A stretch of 64,000 nucleotides of DNA from Ligustrum vulgare. Its lineage: Eukaryota > Streptophyta > Magnoliopsida > Lamiales > Oleaceae. Every line of letters begins with the position of its first letter. Positions within the stretch are counted from its first letter, which is position 1. Below, in pieces: positions 33,901 through 46,441 of the stretch. A model generated the notes under the pieces. It ran no database searches. It was not told the origin of the DNA and saw nothing but the letters and a program-made list of their open reading frames with translations. The stretch spans positions 26,746,639 to 26,810,638 of the forward strand of contig OY743184.1 in the NCBI GenBank assembly GCA_963555705.1. Reading direction: 5' to 3'. The position numbers and the translations under genes were made by a program.

Positions 33901-34463
33901 TTCTTTCCAAGAAAGTTGGAGACTCAATATTGACTTTTGTAGTCGAATGTCTAATGAATAACTTGCCTTACGAATGAGCAACAAGTGGATAATCATTAAG
34001 TAAAAGAATCTTCTGATTACTTAGAGGATGTCCATATGAGTTGTTAATTATCCGACGCATCATTATTGCTCCTAGATGTCCAAGTCTATCATGCTAAAGT
34101 ATAATACTTTTAGGATCAACAAATTTTTGATTCGTGATAATATTTGATTCAATTATTTTCAGGGATGTATTGATTCAATACTTTTTAAGGATGTATAATA
34201 CACGCCACAAGGGAGTGCCCGAAGTTTTTCTTTTATCTACTTTCGGCCAGATAAAAAAAAAGATATGCAAAGATATTCTGTATTATTTTCCTACATCATT
34301 TCAATGTGATATTCATTATAGTGAATATCTTTAAAATTAAGAAAAAATCTTCTAGAATTGCTAAAATAAAGTGCATCTTCAATATATAATTTTGTATTAT
34401 TTTATAAAATAATGCAAGTTCTTTTGGAACCTTCAATGATATTTGATGCACCTTATATTGTAT
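30965..34463 (-). pseudogene. Old copia pol: RNase H, RT, integrase (decayed)
   Basis: No long ORF survives, but the order of protein shreds on the minus strand matches the related copy at 59570-62995. RNase H (DPHKDRSQ-like, about 31580) is followed upstream by RT. RT has YMDDFN, a variant of the YVDD catalytic site (codons at 32114-32125). Integrase lies at about 33230-34450. The integrase is cut at 34463 by the nested copia; protease resumes at 40629. Stops and frameshifts are too many to list. Confidence 0.65.
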
Positions 34464-34780
34464 TGTTATGGTTTTAACCCAAAATCACCACAAAGAAATC
34501 ACAAAGTATGAAGTTAAAACACAAAGAACTTCAATTCTTATTAATCAAAAACAAAATATACAAGAATAAAAACCATTTTACACAAATGAACATAAATCTG
34601 AAAACTCAAAAATCTCTAAATCTCTCACATAAACAAACCACTAAGAACCACAAAGTTTACATATCAAAGTTTGTAAAAATATCACTAAGAATTCTCTAAA
34701 AATACACTAAGAATTAGAGAGAATAACAAGATGAATCAAATGCGACAAAAGAGAGAAATCTGAGAGACCATGAAGAACTT

Positions 34781-34844
<64 letters not shown>

Positions 34845-35150
34845 ATGGAATCGTTTGAAACAAGTAAAATCGCCATAGCCAAATGAGGAGTCACATTCTT
34901 ATCTTCAAGCGGACGGTTTAAATCAGATAAAGGTGATTCCATGGATGAGATTAAAGCAGGTTGTTTAACTGGTTTGGGCTAAAGATTCGGTTTTGAGTGT
35001 TGGGCTGGATCAACTCTAAATGGACTAAGGAATTTTGGTCTCAAGCTCTAACTTCATCTGACTGGGCTATTATGCATGTCTGGGCCTCAGCTCTTGGACT
35101 GGATTTCATCAAATTTGGGTTGGTATGCTACAGGTCCAATTGCATCTACA
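34464..35150 (-). repeat. 3' LTR of the nested copia (minus), with long (GA)n
   Basis: Pairs with 40012-40623 over its whole length. Contains a 60-bp (AG)n run at 34783-34842; the partner has about 27 bp at 40290-40316. Confidence 0.9.
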
Positions 35151-35299
35151 ATCTCCACCTCAATTGGATCAGCAGAGCCTGCACAAACACACACAATAGT
35201 ATCAAAATTCTAATAGATTTAAGAACATCAATGCATCTTTAAAATTTTTAATAGGTATAACTTTTGTTCCAGCATCAGCTCGATTACATTAAGTTGGAA

Positions 35300-36740
35300 T
35301 TTTCTCAAGTTTTATAATTCCTTTACCAAGAACATCCCTGATGAAGTGAAACTTCACATCTATATGTTTAGTTCTATTATGGAATACAAAATGTCTACTC
35401 AAATATAAAGCACTTTGACTGCCAGTACAAGTACTAACTGCATTTTCATCAAATTGTCCTAATTACTCTAATAGACCTTTTAACAAAATCAATTCCTTAA
35501 CAACATCAGTTGCAGCAATATACTCAGCTTCTGTAGAAGAAAGTGCAACTAATTTTTGCAGTTGACATTTCCAACTCACACAAGTACCATTTAAAACAAA
35601 GAAATAAGTTGAAGTAGATTTTATATTATCTAAATTTTCAGCAAGATCAGAATCAACAAAACCTCTAAGACTGAAATCACAATTTTTTTTTTCAAAAACA
35701 AGACTCAGGTTTAAAGTAACTTTGGGGTATCTAAATAAACACTTCATTGGTTCCCAATATATCTCAACAGGTTTGCTCATAAGCCTGCTAAGTACACTAA
35801 CTTCAAAGGCAATATCAGGTCTGGTACATACCATATGATACATAACTGAGCCAACAACATTTTGATAATGCACATTAATCATCTTATTTTCTTCTTCTCT
35901 AATCTTAGGTGATTTCTCAACAGACAACTAAAAGTGACTAGGCAGAGGTTAGGAAACAGGCTTAGAATAAAACATGTTAAACTTTTTCAAAAACTTTTCA
36001 ATGTAAGCTTTTTTATTTAAAACCAGTTTCACTGTTTATTTATTTCTGAAAATATCCATTCCTAGAATTCTTCTAGCATTTCCTAAGTCCTTCATTTCAA
36101 ATTCAGAACTAAGTTTTTTATTTAAGAAGCACAATTTCATTCAAATCAGGACCAGCTATCAACATGTCATCTACCTACAGAAGCAGATACATATAACATG
36201 GATCATATTGACTTTTCACAAATTTCAGACTTTGTATAAAAATATCAAATCTTTTATACCATGTCTGGTTCCTATTTAAAGGCATAAAGGAATTTTTAAG
36301 TAAACATGCAAGATCTCCAGGTTTTTCAAAGCCCTTAAGCTGACACACATATATATATATATATATATAGTTTCATAAGTGAACAATATTAGACGTCAGT
36401 TTTCACATCCATTTATTCCAATTCAAGATTGTATTGAGCAACTAATGCAAATAAGATTCTAATAGAAGTATATTTGACTACAGGTGAAAAAAATCTCAGC
36501 TTCTTCAAAAGATTCAGGTTCAGTTTGTAAAGGTTTAGAATCAGTGAACGCAGAAACAAAATCAGGATCTTCATATCTAGATAGAGGTCTAATTTCTCTT
36601 CTAGTACTATCCCTAGTAAGTTGGTAATCACTAAGACTGAAATCAGTTTTAGTTTCAGGAACAGGGTTACGAACAGGAACAGAAATGGAAGACTCTAGTT
36701 TAGAGACATTATTTAGAGAATGTGGGAGTTGCTCCACTCA
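35300..36740 (-). pseudogene. Nested copia (minus): RT and RNase H
   Basis: RNase H: 35927-35463 shows HYQNVVGSVMYHMVCTRPDI, DSDLAENLDNIKSTSTYFF and VALSSTEAEYIAATDVVKE. RT: about 36735-35940 in several frames. At the catalytic site the Tyr codon of YVDD is TAG (36175-36177), so the motif reads stop-VDD; this alone kills the RT. Further stops and shifts flank it. The RT N-terminal part includes RREIRPLSRYEDPDFVSAF. Confidence 0.85.
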
Positions 36741-39035
36741 AAACTGAGTATTGGGCTGATCATTTTGTTCACAAAGATGATCAGCACTCAGCTCAGAAGC
36801 GAGGAAATCCTTTTCACTAAGAGGATCTTCTAGAATTTCATCTTTACAGGGAAAAACATTTTCATTAAAGAACACAGACCTACTAATAATGACCCTGTAG
36901 CCTCTCTGTTCTTTTACCCACAATCTATAACCCTTTACACCTTCACCATACCCAAGAAAAACACATTTTAAAGATCTTGCATCAAGTTTAGTTTCAGTTT
37001 GATGTGAGTAAGCTGCACATTCAAAAAAATTTAGCTTTGAAAAGTTAGAAGTGTATTGTTCTAAATAAGATTAGGTATTTTAAAATCAATGGCACTGCAG
37101 GGAGATAAATTGATCACATATGAAGCAGTTTTGACTGCTTCATTCTAGAAAAAATTTGGTAAGTTTGAATCAAGCAGCAGACACCTAGTTCTTTCTAACA
37201 TAGTCCTATTGATCCCCCCCAGCAACGCCATTTTGCTGTGGACTATATGTAACAGTCCTATGTCTAAGGATACCCCAATTACTGCAGAAAGTATAAAAGT
37301 CCAGATTAAAAAACTCTAGGCCATTATCAGTTCTAATCACTTTAACTTTCCTACCTTTCAAATTTTGAATCAAAGTAATCTAGTTTTTAAACACCCACAC
37401 AATAGCATCCTTAAACTTCAACAGATGAACCCAAGTTTTCCTAGAATAGTCATCAACTATAAGCAAGAAATATTTAAAACCAGAAATAGAATTAACTGGG
37501 ATAGGACCTCACAGATCATCGTGCAAATATTCAAGTACATTATTTGACTTATGAATGCCTTTACCAAAAAAACTCCTTTTCTGTTTTCCAAAAATATACT
37601 TTTCACATAAATTAAGCATTTGTAAAATATCTTTACCAAAAGCACCTTTCTTTTCAAATAATTTCAAACCCCTTTCACCTAAATGTCCAAGTCTTTTATG
37701 CCATAAATCAAATTTATCAATTTTAGAAATTTTATTAAAAGACTTAGCACAAATAGGATAATATTTTATGATATATATTCCATTTGTTTTGGGAGTACAA
37801 AAAAAGTAAGGAGTTACCTTTAAAAATACTTAGGTAACCTTTATACAGTCTGATATCAAATGATTCAGAATCAAGAATGCCCAAAGATATCAAGTTTCTT
37901 TTTAAATTAGGCACATATCTTGTTTGATTCAAAAAAAAAGTGTTTTATTGTTTTCAAGTTTCAATAGAACCTTTCCAATACCTTTTATATCATAAGTCAA
38001 ATTATTTCCAAACTTAACAGATCCAAAATAATCATCACGGAAATTAGCAAAAAAATCCATTTTAGGGCACATATGGAATGTACAACCAGAATCAAGAATC
38101 CCCTTATTCTTAGTATCAGATTCAGTTGTAATATAAACAACTCCATTATTATTTTGTGTTGCATCCTCTGTTTGATTATTAGTGGCAGTTTCATGTTGCT
38201 TCTTAAAATAGTCTATAATATGATGTCCAGGCTTACCACAATAGTAACATGTTCTAGGTCTAAAGGAATTATCTTGACCTCTGTAGTTGTTGTCCTTAGC
38301 TTTATTGAAAATGTCTTTCTTTTGATAGTTTACCCGAGCAGGTTTACTATTCAAATTATTCCAGTTCCTGTAATTGTTGGGAACATTTCAACTTTTGTTG
38401 AAATTTTTCACAAGCTTATTATCCGTAAAGGAGTTCCTTTTTTAGAAGTTCCTATCACATTATAAGCTTTTTTATGATCATTTCTCATCTCCAGCTCCTT
38501 ATTCTTAATGGAAGTGTGAACTATTTCAAAAGTCAATTTTTGCTCACCATATTCTAAGGCATTTCGGTCTTTATACCTATCCCCCATGGCATTTAGAAGA
38601 CAGACTACTTTTTGGTCATCAGATTATTTTTCATCACAATTCACTAAGCTTTGTGTGATCTTATTAAACCTACTCATGTTTTCATCTACATCTTTGGAAA
38701 GATCAAATTTAAAGCTAAAATATTGCTTCCACGGAAAACATTTATTTGGTAATGACACAATGTAGTAAACTTCCTCTAATTTATCCCAGAGTTCCTATGC
38801 AGTCTTAGTCTTATCTACTTGTCTAATGACAATATCAGATAAGTGAAGAAATAAAATACACCAGGTAGTTTCATTCATTTCAGTTTGTCTATCCTGAGAT
38901 AATGTAGCAGGCCAAGAAGCATCAATAGCTTTAGCACATTTCATTTGAACAAGTAAGCTTTCATTTTCTGGCTCTAGAGAATAAAATCTCCTTTGCCATT
39001 CCAAATTTCAACTTCAACTTTAATAGTAGCCATTG
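36741..39035 (-). pseudogene. Nested copia (minus): gag, zinc knuckle, protease, integrase
   Basis: Gag (39033-38400) includes EWQRRFYSLEPENESLLVQM and AIDASWPATLSQDRQTEMNE (UBN2-type). The knuckle at about 38250 reads CYYCGKPGHHIIDYF (last Cys changed to Tyr). The protease at about 38090 has ILDSGCTFHMCPKMDFF, with the Asp-Ser-Gly active site kept. GAG-pre-integrase and integrase run 37932-36900 in shifted frames. Several stops; non-autonomous now. Confidence 0.85.
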
Positions 39036-40011
39036 CAGAAATGACTAAGAATTTGAAAAAGATTTTAGTGACCAGAAGCCTTAATTCTTCAAAGACTACA
39101 GATAAGCAAGTCAGAGGAACACGGAACAATTACACAAAGTATTTCAAGTAATCAGAGGCAACTCACTAAGTCAATAAAGATATGATATAGCACAAAGTTT
39201 TAACAGGTCAGACACTAAGAAGTATAGTAATCAAGATGATCACAATACACAAAGAGACAATTATACACTAAGAATTAATCACTAAGAATCTGAACACTCA
39301 GTAACAGTGTTCTTCTAGTGTATCCTTCAACCAAAATTTCAAAAAATCTTGGACAAAGGAAAGTAAAAGGGGTCCAAGAGAGGCTTCAAAAACAAAGGGA
39401 TTTTGGAAAGAACAAGAATTTGAAAAAGAATAAGACTAAAAATGCAGTAAGTAAAGATATCACCTCTTTGCATGATTAGGGTTACTGCGGTTTTTCCACA
39501 AAGATTCAGTTCCACAAAGTTCCAGTTGCATGCATGAGGTTCAGCCACCAAGATGATGTGTGATTCCTTTAGAACTCTCAGTATATCAAAAAAGATTATA
39601 CTGAGTGCTAGGATCGTTTTTTAATCTTGACTCAAAACCAAAGATCTAGAAAACTAAGAAATAGAAAAACCCCCTTTTGAAAAATTAGAGTTTCATAAAA
39701 AGGTAAAAGTGTTCTGCGTAAGAATACCACTAAGATTTTCAGTAAGAAAAATTTTGAGAATTTTTAGATCTGAAATTTTTTCACTTAGATTTAAAAGAAT
39801 CAAACGCTTTAAATTCAGATTTTCAGATCTAAGAGATCATTCAAAAATTTCTTCAAAAACACCAAGAAATCAGAAAGTCCTGAACGTTTTATCAAGAAAC
39901 CACTAAGAATTTCAAGAGAAAAAATAGATCTGACCCCCAAAAAATCTGGATCTAGAAAGACCTGAGTTGTAAGATAGTGTATTCACATGAACCTTAAGGC
40001 TTTGATACCAC
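39036..40011 (-). other. 5' leader of the nested copia (minus)
   Basis: Untranslated region between the PBS (about 39999-40011) and the gag start. It contains repeated short words (actaagaat, agatct) and no ORF of note. Confidence 0.7.
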
Positions 40012-40623
40012 TCTTACGGTTTTAACCCAGAATCACCGCAAAGAAATCTCAAAGTATGAAGTTAAAACAAAAAGAACTTCAAATATTATTAATCAAAACA
40101 AAATATACAAGAATCAAAAACGTTTTACACAAATGAACTCAAATCTGAAAACACAAAAATCTCTAAAACTCTCACATAAACAAACCACTAAGAACCACAA
40201 AGTTTACATATCAAAGTCTGTAAATATATCACTAAGAATTCTTTGAAAATACACTAAGAATCAGAGAGAAAACAAGAAGAATCAAATGTGAGAGAGAGAG
40301 AGAGAGAGAGAGAGAGTAATGGAATCGTCTGGAAGAGGTAAAATCGCCAGAGCCAAACGAAGAGCCACGTTCTTATCTTCAAGTGGACGGTTCAGATCAG
40401 ATGAAGGTGATCCCACGGCTGAGATTAAAGCAAGTAGTTTAACCGATTTGGGCCAAAGGTCTAGTTCGAGTGTTGGGCTGGATCAACTCTAAATAGATTA
40501 AGGCATTTTGGTCTCAAGCTCTAACTCCATTCGGCTGGGCTATTATGAATGTCTGGGCCTCAGCTCCTGGACTAGATTTCAGTAAATTTAGGCTAGTCTG
40601 CTACAGGTCCAATTACATCTACA
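40012..40623 (-). repeat. 5' LTR of the nested copia (minus)
   Basis: 612 bp, paired with 34464-35150; its right edge meets the TSD TGTAT at 40624. Confidence 0.9.
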
Positions 40624-40628
40624 TGTAT

Positions 40629-42060
40629 TAACATTATTTTTTTTTTTTGATAATATTAAGTCCAAAAAATACTTTTGTCTTGAAGATTAGTGTGTCCAGT
40701 TGCACTATCGACTAAATAAATATCTTGGCAATTCATCCTGGATTTATAAATATTACAAAATAAATATTTTGGACAATTGATTTTGTAATAAAAAAGAGTA
40801 AAGCATTGCTGTTTTTTAAGAAGAAAAAAAAATACTCTAACAACTTACTGTCTAAACTTTAATCAATACAAGGAAAAACATAGTTCAGGCAAATTTTTAA
40901 ATAAAAAATAAACTAAAAAGATACTGAAAATTAAACTAAACAATATTATCGAGCACAATGCCTCCAATCAAATGATCAATATTGCCATTTGAGTCAGTAA
41001 ATAAATCAAAGACATTCAAGAGAGTCACATCAATTGGACCATCATAATCAGCAAATCTTGTCTCTACGTTTTATTTTCCCTTGATTAATTATTTTATAGA
41101 GATCCACAAGATATTTTTCCGTATGATATGTACATGCCCATTGTCCCTTCATTCCATATCTAAAGTAACTTTGTTCGTGCTCCTTTTTGGATATGCTATT
41201 TTTGTTTGATTTGTGCCTTTTAAAATTGATTCCTTGTACCTGATCATTTTGTTAATTATTTCATCCATGATTTCTTTCACATCCACGTATACATCCACCT
41301 CCAAATTCGTGTCCATGTTCATGTCCACGTCCACATCCATGTTTTGATATTACATTTGCTTCAGGAAACACGGTACCATTTGTTTCATGAAATGGTATAG
41401 AACCACTTGGGCATAACCCATTATTTTTCATAAACAAATCATTATTTTGTTCAGCTACAAGCATGTATGATATGAGTTCATAGTACTTTGTAAAACTACT
41501 CTCACGATATTAATACCACAGGAGCACATTTTAGACATGAAAAGAGGAAAAAGTTTTCTCCAACATATATTCATTGGTGATTTCTCCTCCATACGAGTTT
41601 AATTTTGTACATATTCTTAAATTTTTAGAATTGTACTCAATGACGATTTTGGAATTTTGCAAGTCGAGATGCATCCACTCATAGGAGGCTTTGGGGGAGG
41701 ACTACAGTTCTCTGGTGGTCAGATCTTCAAGTCAAGTTTTTCCAAAGAATCGGTGGATCTTTCAGTCAAGTTTTTCCAAAGAATCAGTAGATCTTTCATA
41801 GTGTGATATTCAACTTTAAATCCATCACGAAGACGTGACAAAGATAAATGCTTTTGCACGATCCTGTAGGGATTCCTTATTTCCTTCTTTTATTGTCTCT
41901 CCCAGACCTTTCAAGACAAGGTGAACATCAGGATCTAGGACCAATGATAGATAATTTTTACCAGATATGACGAATGGAAAAAAAAATTCAAGTTTAGTAA
42001 TGTTTTCCATTTGAGTAACTACACAATAAAGCAAAAGAAAATACAATTAATTTCAAAGAA
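40629..42060 (-). pseudogene. Old copia gag and protease
   Basis: Protease approach near 40720 (CQDELPR-like, as in the related copy near 59580). Gag at 41464-41160 shows MLVAEQNNDLFMKNNGLCPS and a Gly/His/Arg-rich segment (GCGRGHEHGHEFGGG). The gag N-part at 42046-41825 reads VISGKNYLSLVLDPDVHLVL. A short direct repeat (agtcaagtttttccaaagaat) occurs at 41732 and 41764. Frames are broken. Confidence 0.7.
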
Positions 42061-42099
42061 TGTGATTAAATATTATATAATAATCACATAATAACAAAT

Positions 42100-42411
42100 C
42101 AATTAGTCAATTTCAATATCACATAAGTTATATGTTTTCCTTCAGGGATAAACATTGTGACATATTCTTTGATATATATGCTACTTCGTGAGAATGTATT
42201 TTGCTATTGCACCTTCAAGAATAATAAGTCAGTATTCTTCTAGAATATTAAAAATTATAATTTATGTTCTTCAAGGCGAATAATATTCCTTCGGAATATT
42301 AATTAAAATGTTGTGATACATCAAGAACAACAACTAATTATTTATAATAATTAGTTATATGATTAATATTCTTCTAGAATATTAATTTTGTTGTTGTGCT
42401 ACTTCAGGAGT
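42100..42411 (-). repeat. Leader repeats of the old copia (part 1)
   Basis: Imperfect units share ATATTCTTCTAGAATATTAA, aacaacaactaattat and gctacttcaggag. Further units lie at 48621-48663 and 49093-49145, beyond the inserted elements. The core word is palindromic (TTCTAGAA). Confidence 0.65.
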
Positions 42412-43028
42412 TGTAGATGCAATTGGACCAATTGAACCAACCCAAGCATTCAAAATCCACTCTAGAAGCTTTAACCCAAATTTGGTTAATCCCATATGCA
42501 AAAGGCCAAAGTGGAGAAGCACAGCCGGAGCCTTAAAGTCGAAGCAACCTAACTGAATCGGGTTCCCAGCCCAAAACCGTTACACTACCTGCATTAAAGC
42601 TCAGCCCCTGGATCAAACCATTTGATCTAAGCCCTTCATTTGGAGATAAGGGCATGTCTCCTCATCTGACCCATTCACTTCTTCCAGACAATTCCATTTT
42701 ACTTTTCTCTCTCTTTGTGGTGTTCTTCGTGGTTTTCTCTTTGAAACTCATCTCTCGCATCTGATTCTTTATGGTTCTTTTATCTGAATCTTTGTGTATT
42801 TTAGAGAACACTTAGTGATTAATTTTACAGTGTTGATCTATATTCTTAGTGGTTCATTTGTGCAATAGTTTTTCAGAATTCTTGAGTTTTTATATTTGTG
42901 CTTATTTTCTAAAAACGTTTGATTCGTGTATTTTTTTTGTTTGATTAATAAAGTGTTCTTATGTTTTTATGTTTTACTTCATACTTTGTGGTATCTTTGT
43001 GGTGATTCTAAGTTGTAAAATCATAACA
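42412..43028 (+). repeat. 5' LTR of the plus copia
   Basis: Pairs with 48055-48620. It has a pyrimidine-rich CTCTCTCTTTGTGG where the minus-strand relative has its long (GA)n run. It ends CATAACA one base before the PBS. Confidence 0.9.
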
Positions 43029-43041
43029 GTGGTATCAGAGC

Positions 43042-43990
43042 ATTAGGGTTCACGTGAATACGTTGATTACGACTCAGATCTTTTAGACCCAGAGTCTTGT
43101 GGGTGGATCTGTTGTTTTCTGAAAATTCTTTGTGGTTTTCTCAAAAACGTTTTTAAGGTTTCTGATTTCTTGGTGGTTTCTTAAGAAACTTTGTTTGATT
43201 TCTTAAGTTCTGAAAAAAACGAAGTTGAGGCATTTTGATCTTTGAAAATCATAGTAGAAAGTTTCAGATTTGAAAAAAATTTCAAAAATTTTCTTATTGA
43301 AAGCTTCGTGGTATTTTATGCAGAAAATTTTTACATAACCCCAATTTTTCAAAAAGGGCTTTTTTTCATTTTTTGGTTTCTGGATCTTTGTTTTGAGTCA
43401 AAATTAAAGGATCTTAGGACTCAGTATATTTCTTTTAAATATACTGAGAATTCTAAAGGGATCGCACATTCTCTTGGTGGCTGAACTTCGTGCATGCAAC
43501 AGCAACTTTGTGGAAAATTTGCATTAACCCTAATCTTGCAAAGAGATGATATCTTTTATTTGATGTATATTCTGATTCTTATTCTTTTTAAATTTTAGTT
43601 CTCTCCAAAATCTCTCCATTTTTGAAGCATTTTGTTAGACCCTTTTACTTTCCTTTGTCCAGGATTTCTTGAGAATCCGGAAATTTGAGAGAGTCCAGGA
43701 CTGACCCAAATTAGGTTGAGGGTTATACTGGAAGAACATTTTTCTTAGTGATTCAAATTCTTAGTGTAGTTGTTCTTTGTGGATTGTGATCATCTTGATA
43801 ACTATACTGCTTAGTGTCTGTTTTGAATCTGTGTGGTATATTATATCCTTCTTGGCTTAGTGAATTGCCTCTGATTGCTTGAAATACTTTGTGAACTTTG
43901 TCATGTATTCCTCTACCTTGCTTATCTGAAATCTTTGAAGAAATAAGATTCTGATTTGTAAAAATTTTCAAACTTTTAGCCATTTCTGCA
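43042..43990 (+). other. 5' leader of the plus copia
   Basis: Untranslated region between PBS and gag ATG. T-rich with ttcttagtg-type words; no credible gene. Confidence 0.7.
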
Positions 43991-45100
43991 ATGGCTACTA
44001 TCAAAGTTGATGTTGAAATATGGAATGGCAAAGGAGACTTTAGTCTCTGAAGCCAGAAAATGAAAGCCTTATTACTTCAAATGAAATGTGCTAAAGCTAT
44101 TGATGCATCTTGGCTTGCTACATTATTTAGGATAGACAAACTGAAATTGATGAAACTGCCTGGAGTACTTTATTTCTTCACCTTTTCGATAATGTCATTA
44201 GACGAATAAGTGAGAATAAAACTGCTATGGTACTCTGGGATAAATTAGAGGAAGTTTACCACACGGTCTCATTACCTAATAAATGTTTTCTGTGAAATCA
44301 ATACTTTAGTTTTAAGTTTGATTCTTCCAAAGATGTAGGTGAAAACATGAGTAGGTTTAATAAAATCACAAAAAGCTTAGTGAATTGTGATGAGAAATTA
44401 TCTGATGACCAGAAAGTAGTATGTCTTTTAAATGCTATGGGTGATAGGTATAAAGACCTTAGAAATGCCTAGAATATGGTGGGAAGAAATTGACTTTTGA
44501 AATAGTTCACACTTCCCTTAAGAATAAGGAGCTTGAAATGAGAAATGATCATAAAGAAACCTATATAATGTAATAGGAACTTATAAGAAAAAGAACTCCT
44601 TTAGGGATAATAAGCATGTGAATAATTTCAACAAAAGTTGGAATGTTCCTAATAATAACAGGAACTGGAATAATTTGAATAATAAGCCTACTAGGGTAAA
44701 CTATCAAAAGAAAGGTAATTTCAATAGACCTAATGACAATAACTACAGAGGTCAAGATAATTTCCTTAGACCTAGATTATGTTACTATTGTGGTAAAGCT
44801 GGACATCATGTTAAAGATTGTTTTAAGAAGCAACATGAAACTGGAACTAGTAATCAAACAGAGGTGGCAACATAGAATAATAATTGTATTGTTTATATTA
44901 CAACTGAATCTGGTACTAAAAATGAGTGGATTCTTGATTCTGGTTGTACATTCCATATGTACCCTGAAAGGGATTTATTTGCTAATTCATGTGATGATTC
45001 TTGTAGATCAATCAAGCTTGGAAATAATTTGACTTGTGATTTAAAAGGTATTAGTAAGATTCTATTGAAACTTGAAAACAATAGAACACTTGTTTTAAAT
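43991..45100 (+). pseudogene. Plus copia: gag, zinc knuckle, protease
   Basis: Gag starts at the ATG 43991 (MATIKVDVEIWNGKGDFSL), but TGA replaces the next Trp codon at once. After that it reads through UBN2-type gag with AIDASWLAT, a stop in place of a residue after NKCFL, and LLNAMGDRYKDL. The nucleocapsid box CYYCGKAGHHVKDCF (about 44782-44826) is intact in its CCHC pattern. The protease reads WILDSGCTFHMYPERDLFA (about 44930-44985), active Asp present. Stops at 44873-44875 and 45101-45103 break the frame. Confidence 0.88.
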
Positions 45101-45112
45101 TAAACTAGATAT

Positions 45113-46440
45113 GTGTCTGATTTAAAAAGAAATCTAATATCTCTGGGCATTCTTGATTCTGAATTGTATCATATTAGATTGCATAAAGGTTACCTAAGTA
45201 TTTTTCGAGGTAACTCTCTACTTTTCTGCACTCTCAAAACAAATGGAATATATGTTTTGAAATCTTATCCTATTTGTGCCAAGTCTTTTAATATAGTTTC
45301 TGAAATTGACAAATGTGTTTTATGGTACAAAAGACTTGGACTTTTAGGTGAAAGGGGTTTGAAATTGCTTGAAAATAAAGGTGTTTTTGGTAAAGATGTT
45401 TTACAGAAACTTGATTTCTGTGAAAAGTGTGTTTTAGCAAACCAGAAAAGAAGTTTTTTTGGTAAAGGCATTCATAAATCAAATGATATACTTAAATATT
45501 TGCATACTGATCTGTGGGGTCCTGCCCCAGTTAATTCTGTCTCTGGTTCTAGATATTTCCTACTTATAGTTCATGACTATTATAGGAAAACTTGGGTTCA
45601 TCTGTTGAAGTCTAAGGATGCTACTATTTGGGTGTTTAAAAACTGGATTACTTTGATTCAAAATTTGAAAAATAGGAAGGTTAAAGTGATCAGAACTAAT
45701 AATGGTCTAAAGTTTTGTAATCTTGACTTTGATTCCTTCTGTAGAAATCTAGGTATCCTTAGACATAGGATTTTTACATACAGTCCACAAAAAATGGGGT
45801 TGCTGAGATGATGAATAAGATACTGCTAGAAAGAACTAGGTGTCTACTACTTAATTCAAACTTACTAAAGATTTTTTTGGGTAAAGCAGTCAAGACTGCC
45901 TCATATCTGATCAATTTTTCTCCCTGCGGTGCCATTGATTTTAAAATACTTAATCAGATTTGGAACAATACACTTCCTGCCTTTTCAAAACTAAATTTTT
46001 TTGGGTGTGCTGCTTACTCACATCAAAATAAAACCACACTTGATGCCAGATCTTTAAAATGTGTATTTATGGGGTATGATGAAGGTGTCAAGGGTTATAG
46101 GTTGTGGGTAAAAGAATAGAGAGGTTACAGCAGTAGATATATTGTCTGAGCTAAGTGCTGATCATCTTAGTGAACAAAATGATCAGCCCAATATCCTGTT
46201 TCAAGTGGAGCAACCCCCACATTCTCATAATCATGTTTCTGAACCTGAGTCATCCAATTCTTTTCCTATTCATAATCATGTTTCTGAAACAGTTCCTGAA
46301 ACTGGAGCTAAAACTGAAACTGATTTTAATCTTAGTGACTACCAGCTTAGTAGGGATAAAACTAGAAGAGAAATTAGACCTCCTTCTAGGTATGAAGATC
46401 CTGATTTTGTTTCTGCTTTTACTTATTCTGAACCTTTATA
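45113..46440 (+). pseudogene. Plus copia: GAG-pre-integrase and integrase
   Basis: 45113-45811 gives SDLKRNLISLGILDSE, the zinc-finger region (WYKRLGLLGERGLKLLENKG, CEKCVLANQKRSFF) and the core (LHTDLWGPAPVNSVSGSRYF, VIRTNNGLKFCNLDFDSF). The catalytic Asp of TDLWGP is kept; the second expected Asp of a TDNG-type motif is Asn (TNNG). A frame change near 45805 leads to 45808-46119 with the third acidic region (LLERTRCLLLNSNLL) and YSHQNKTTLDARSLKCVFMG. The linker to RT contains repeated NHVSEPES/NHVSETVP units. Confidence 0.85.
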
Positions 46441-46441
46441 A

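Larger units (their letters stand above)
34464..40623 (-). mobile_element. Complete Ty1/copia element nested in the old copia (TSD TGTAT)
   Basis: LTRs: 34464-35150 (3') and 40012-40623 (5'), starting TGTAGATGCAATTGGA on the minus strand. TSD TGTAT at 34459-34463 and 40624-40628 is exact. The primer binding site TGGTATCAAAGCC follows the 5' LTR (minus strand, ending about 40011); the PPT GAGGTGGAGAT precedes the 3' LTR (35151-35161). The two LTRs differ at many positions and in the length of a (GA)n run, so the insertion is not recent. Same family as 42412-48620. Confidence 0.9.

Noticed and set aside
43030..43041. tRNA gene fragment
   Set aside because: TGGTATCAGAGC directly after an LTR is a retrotransposon primer binding site; no cloverleaf surrounds it.
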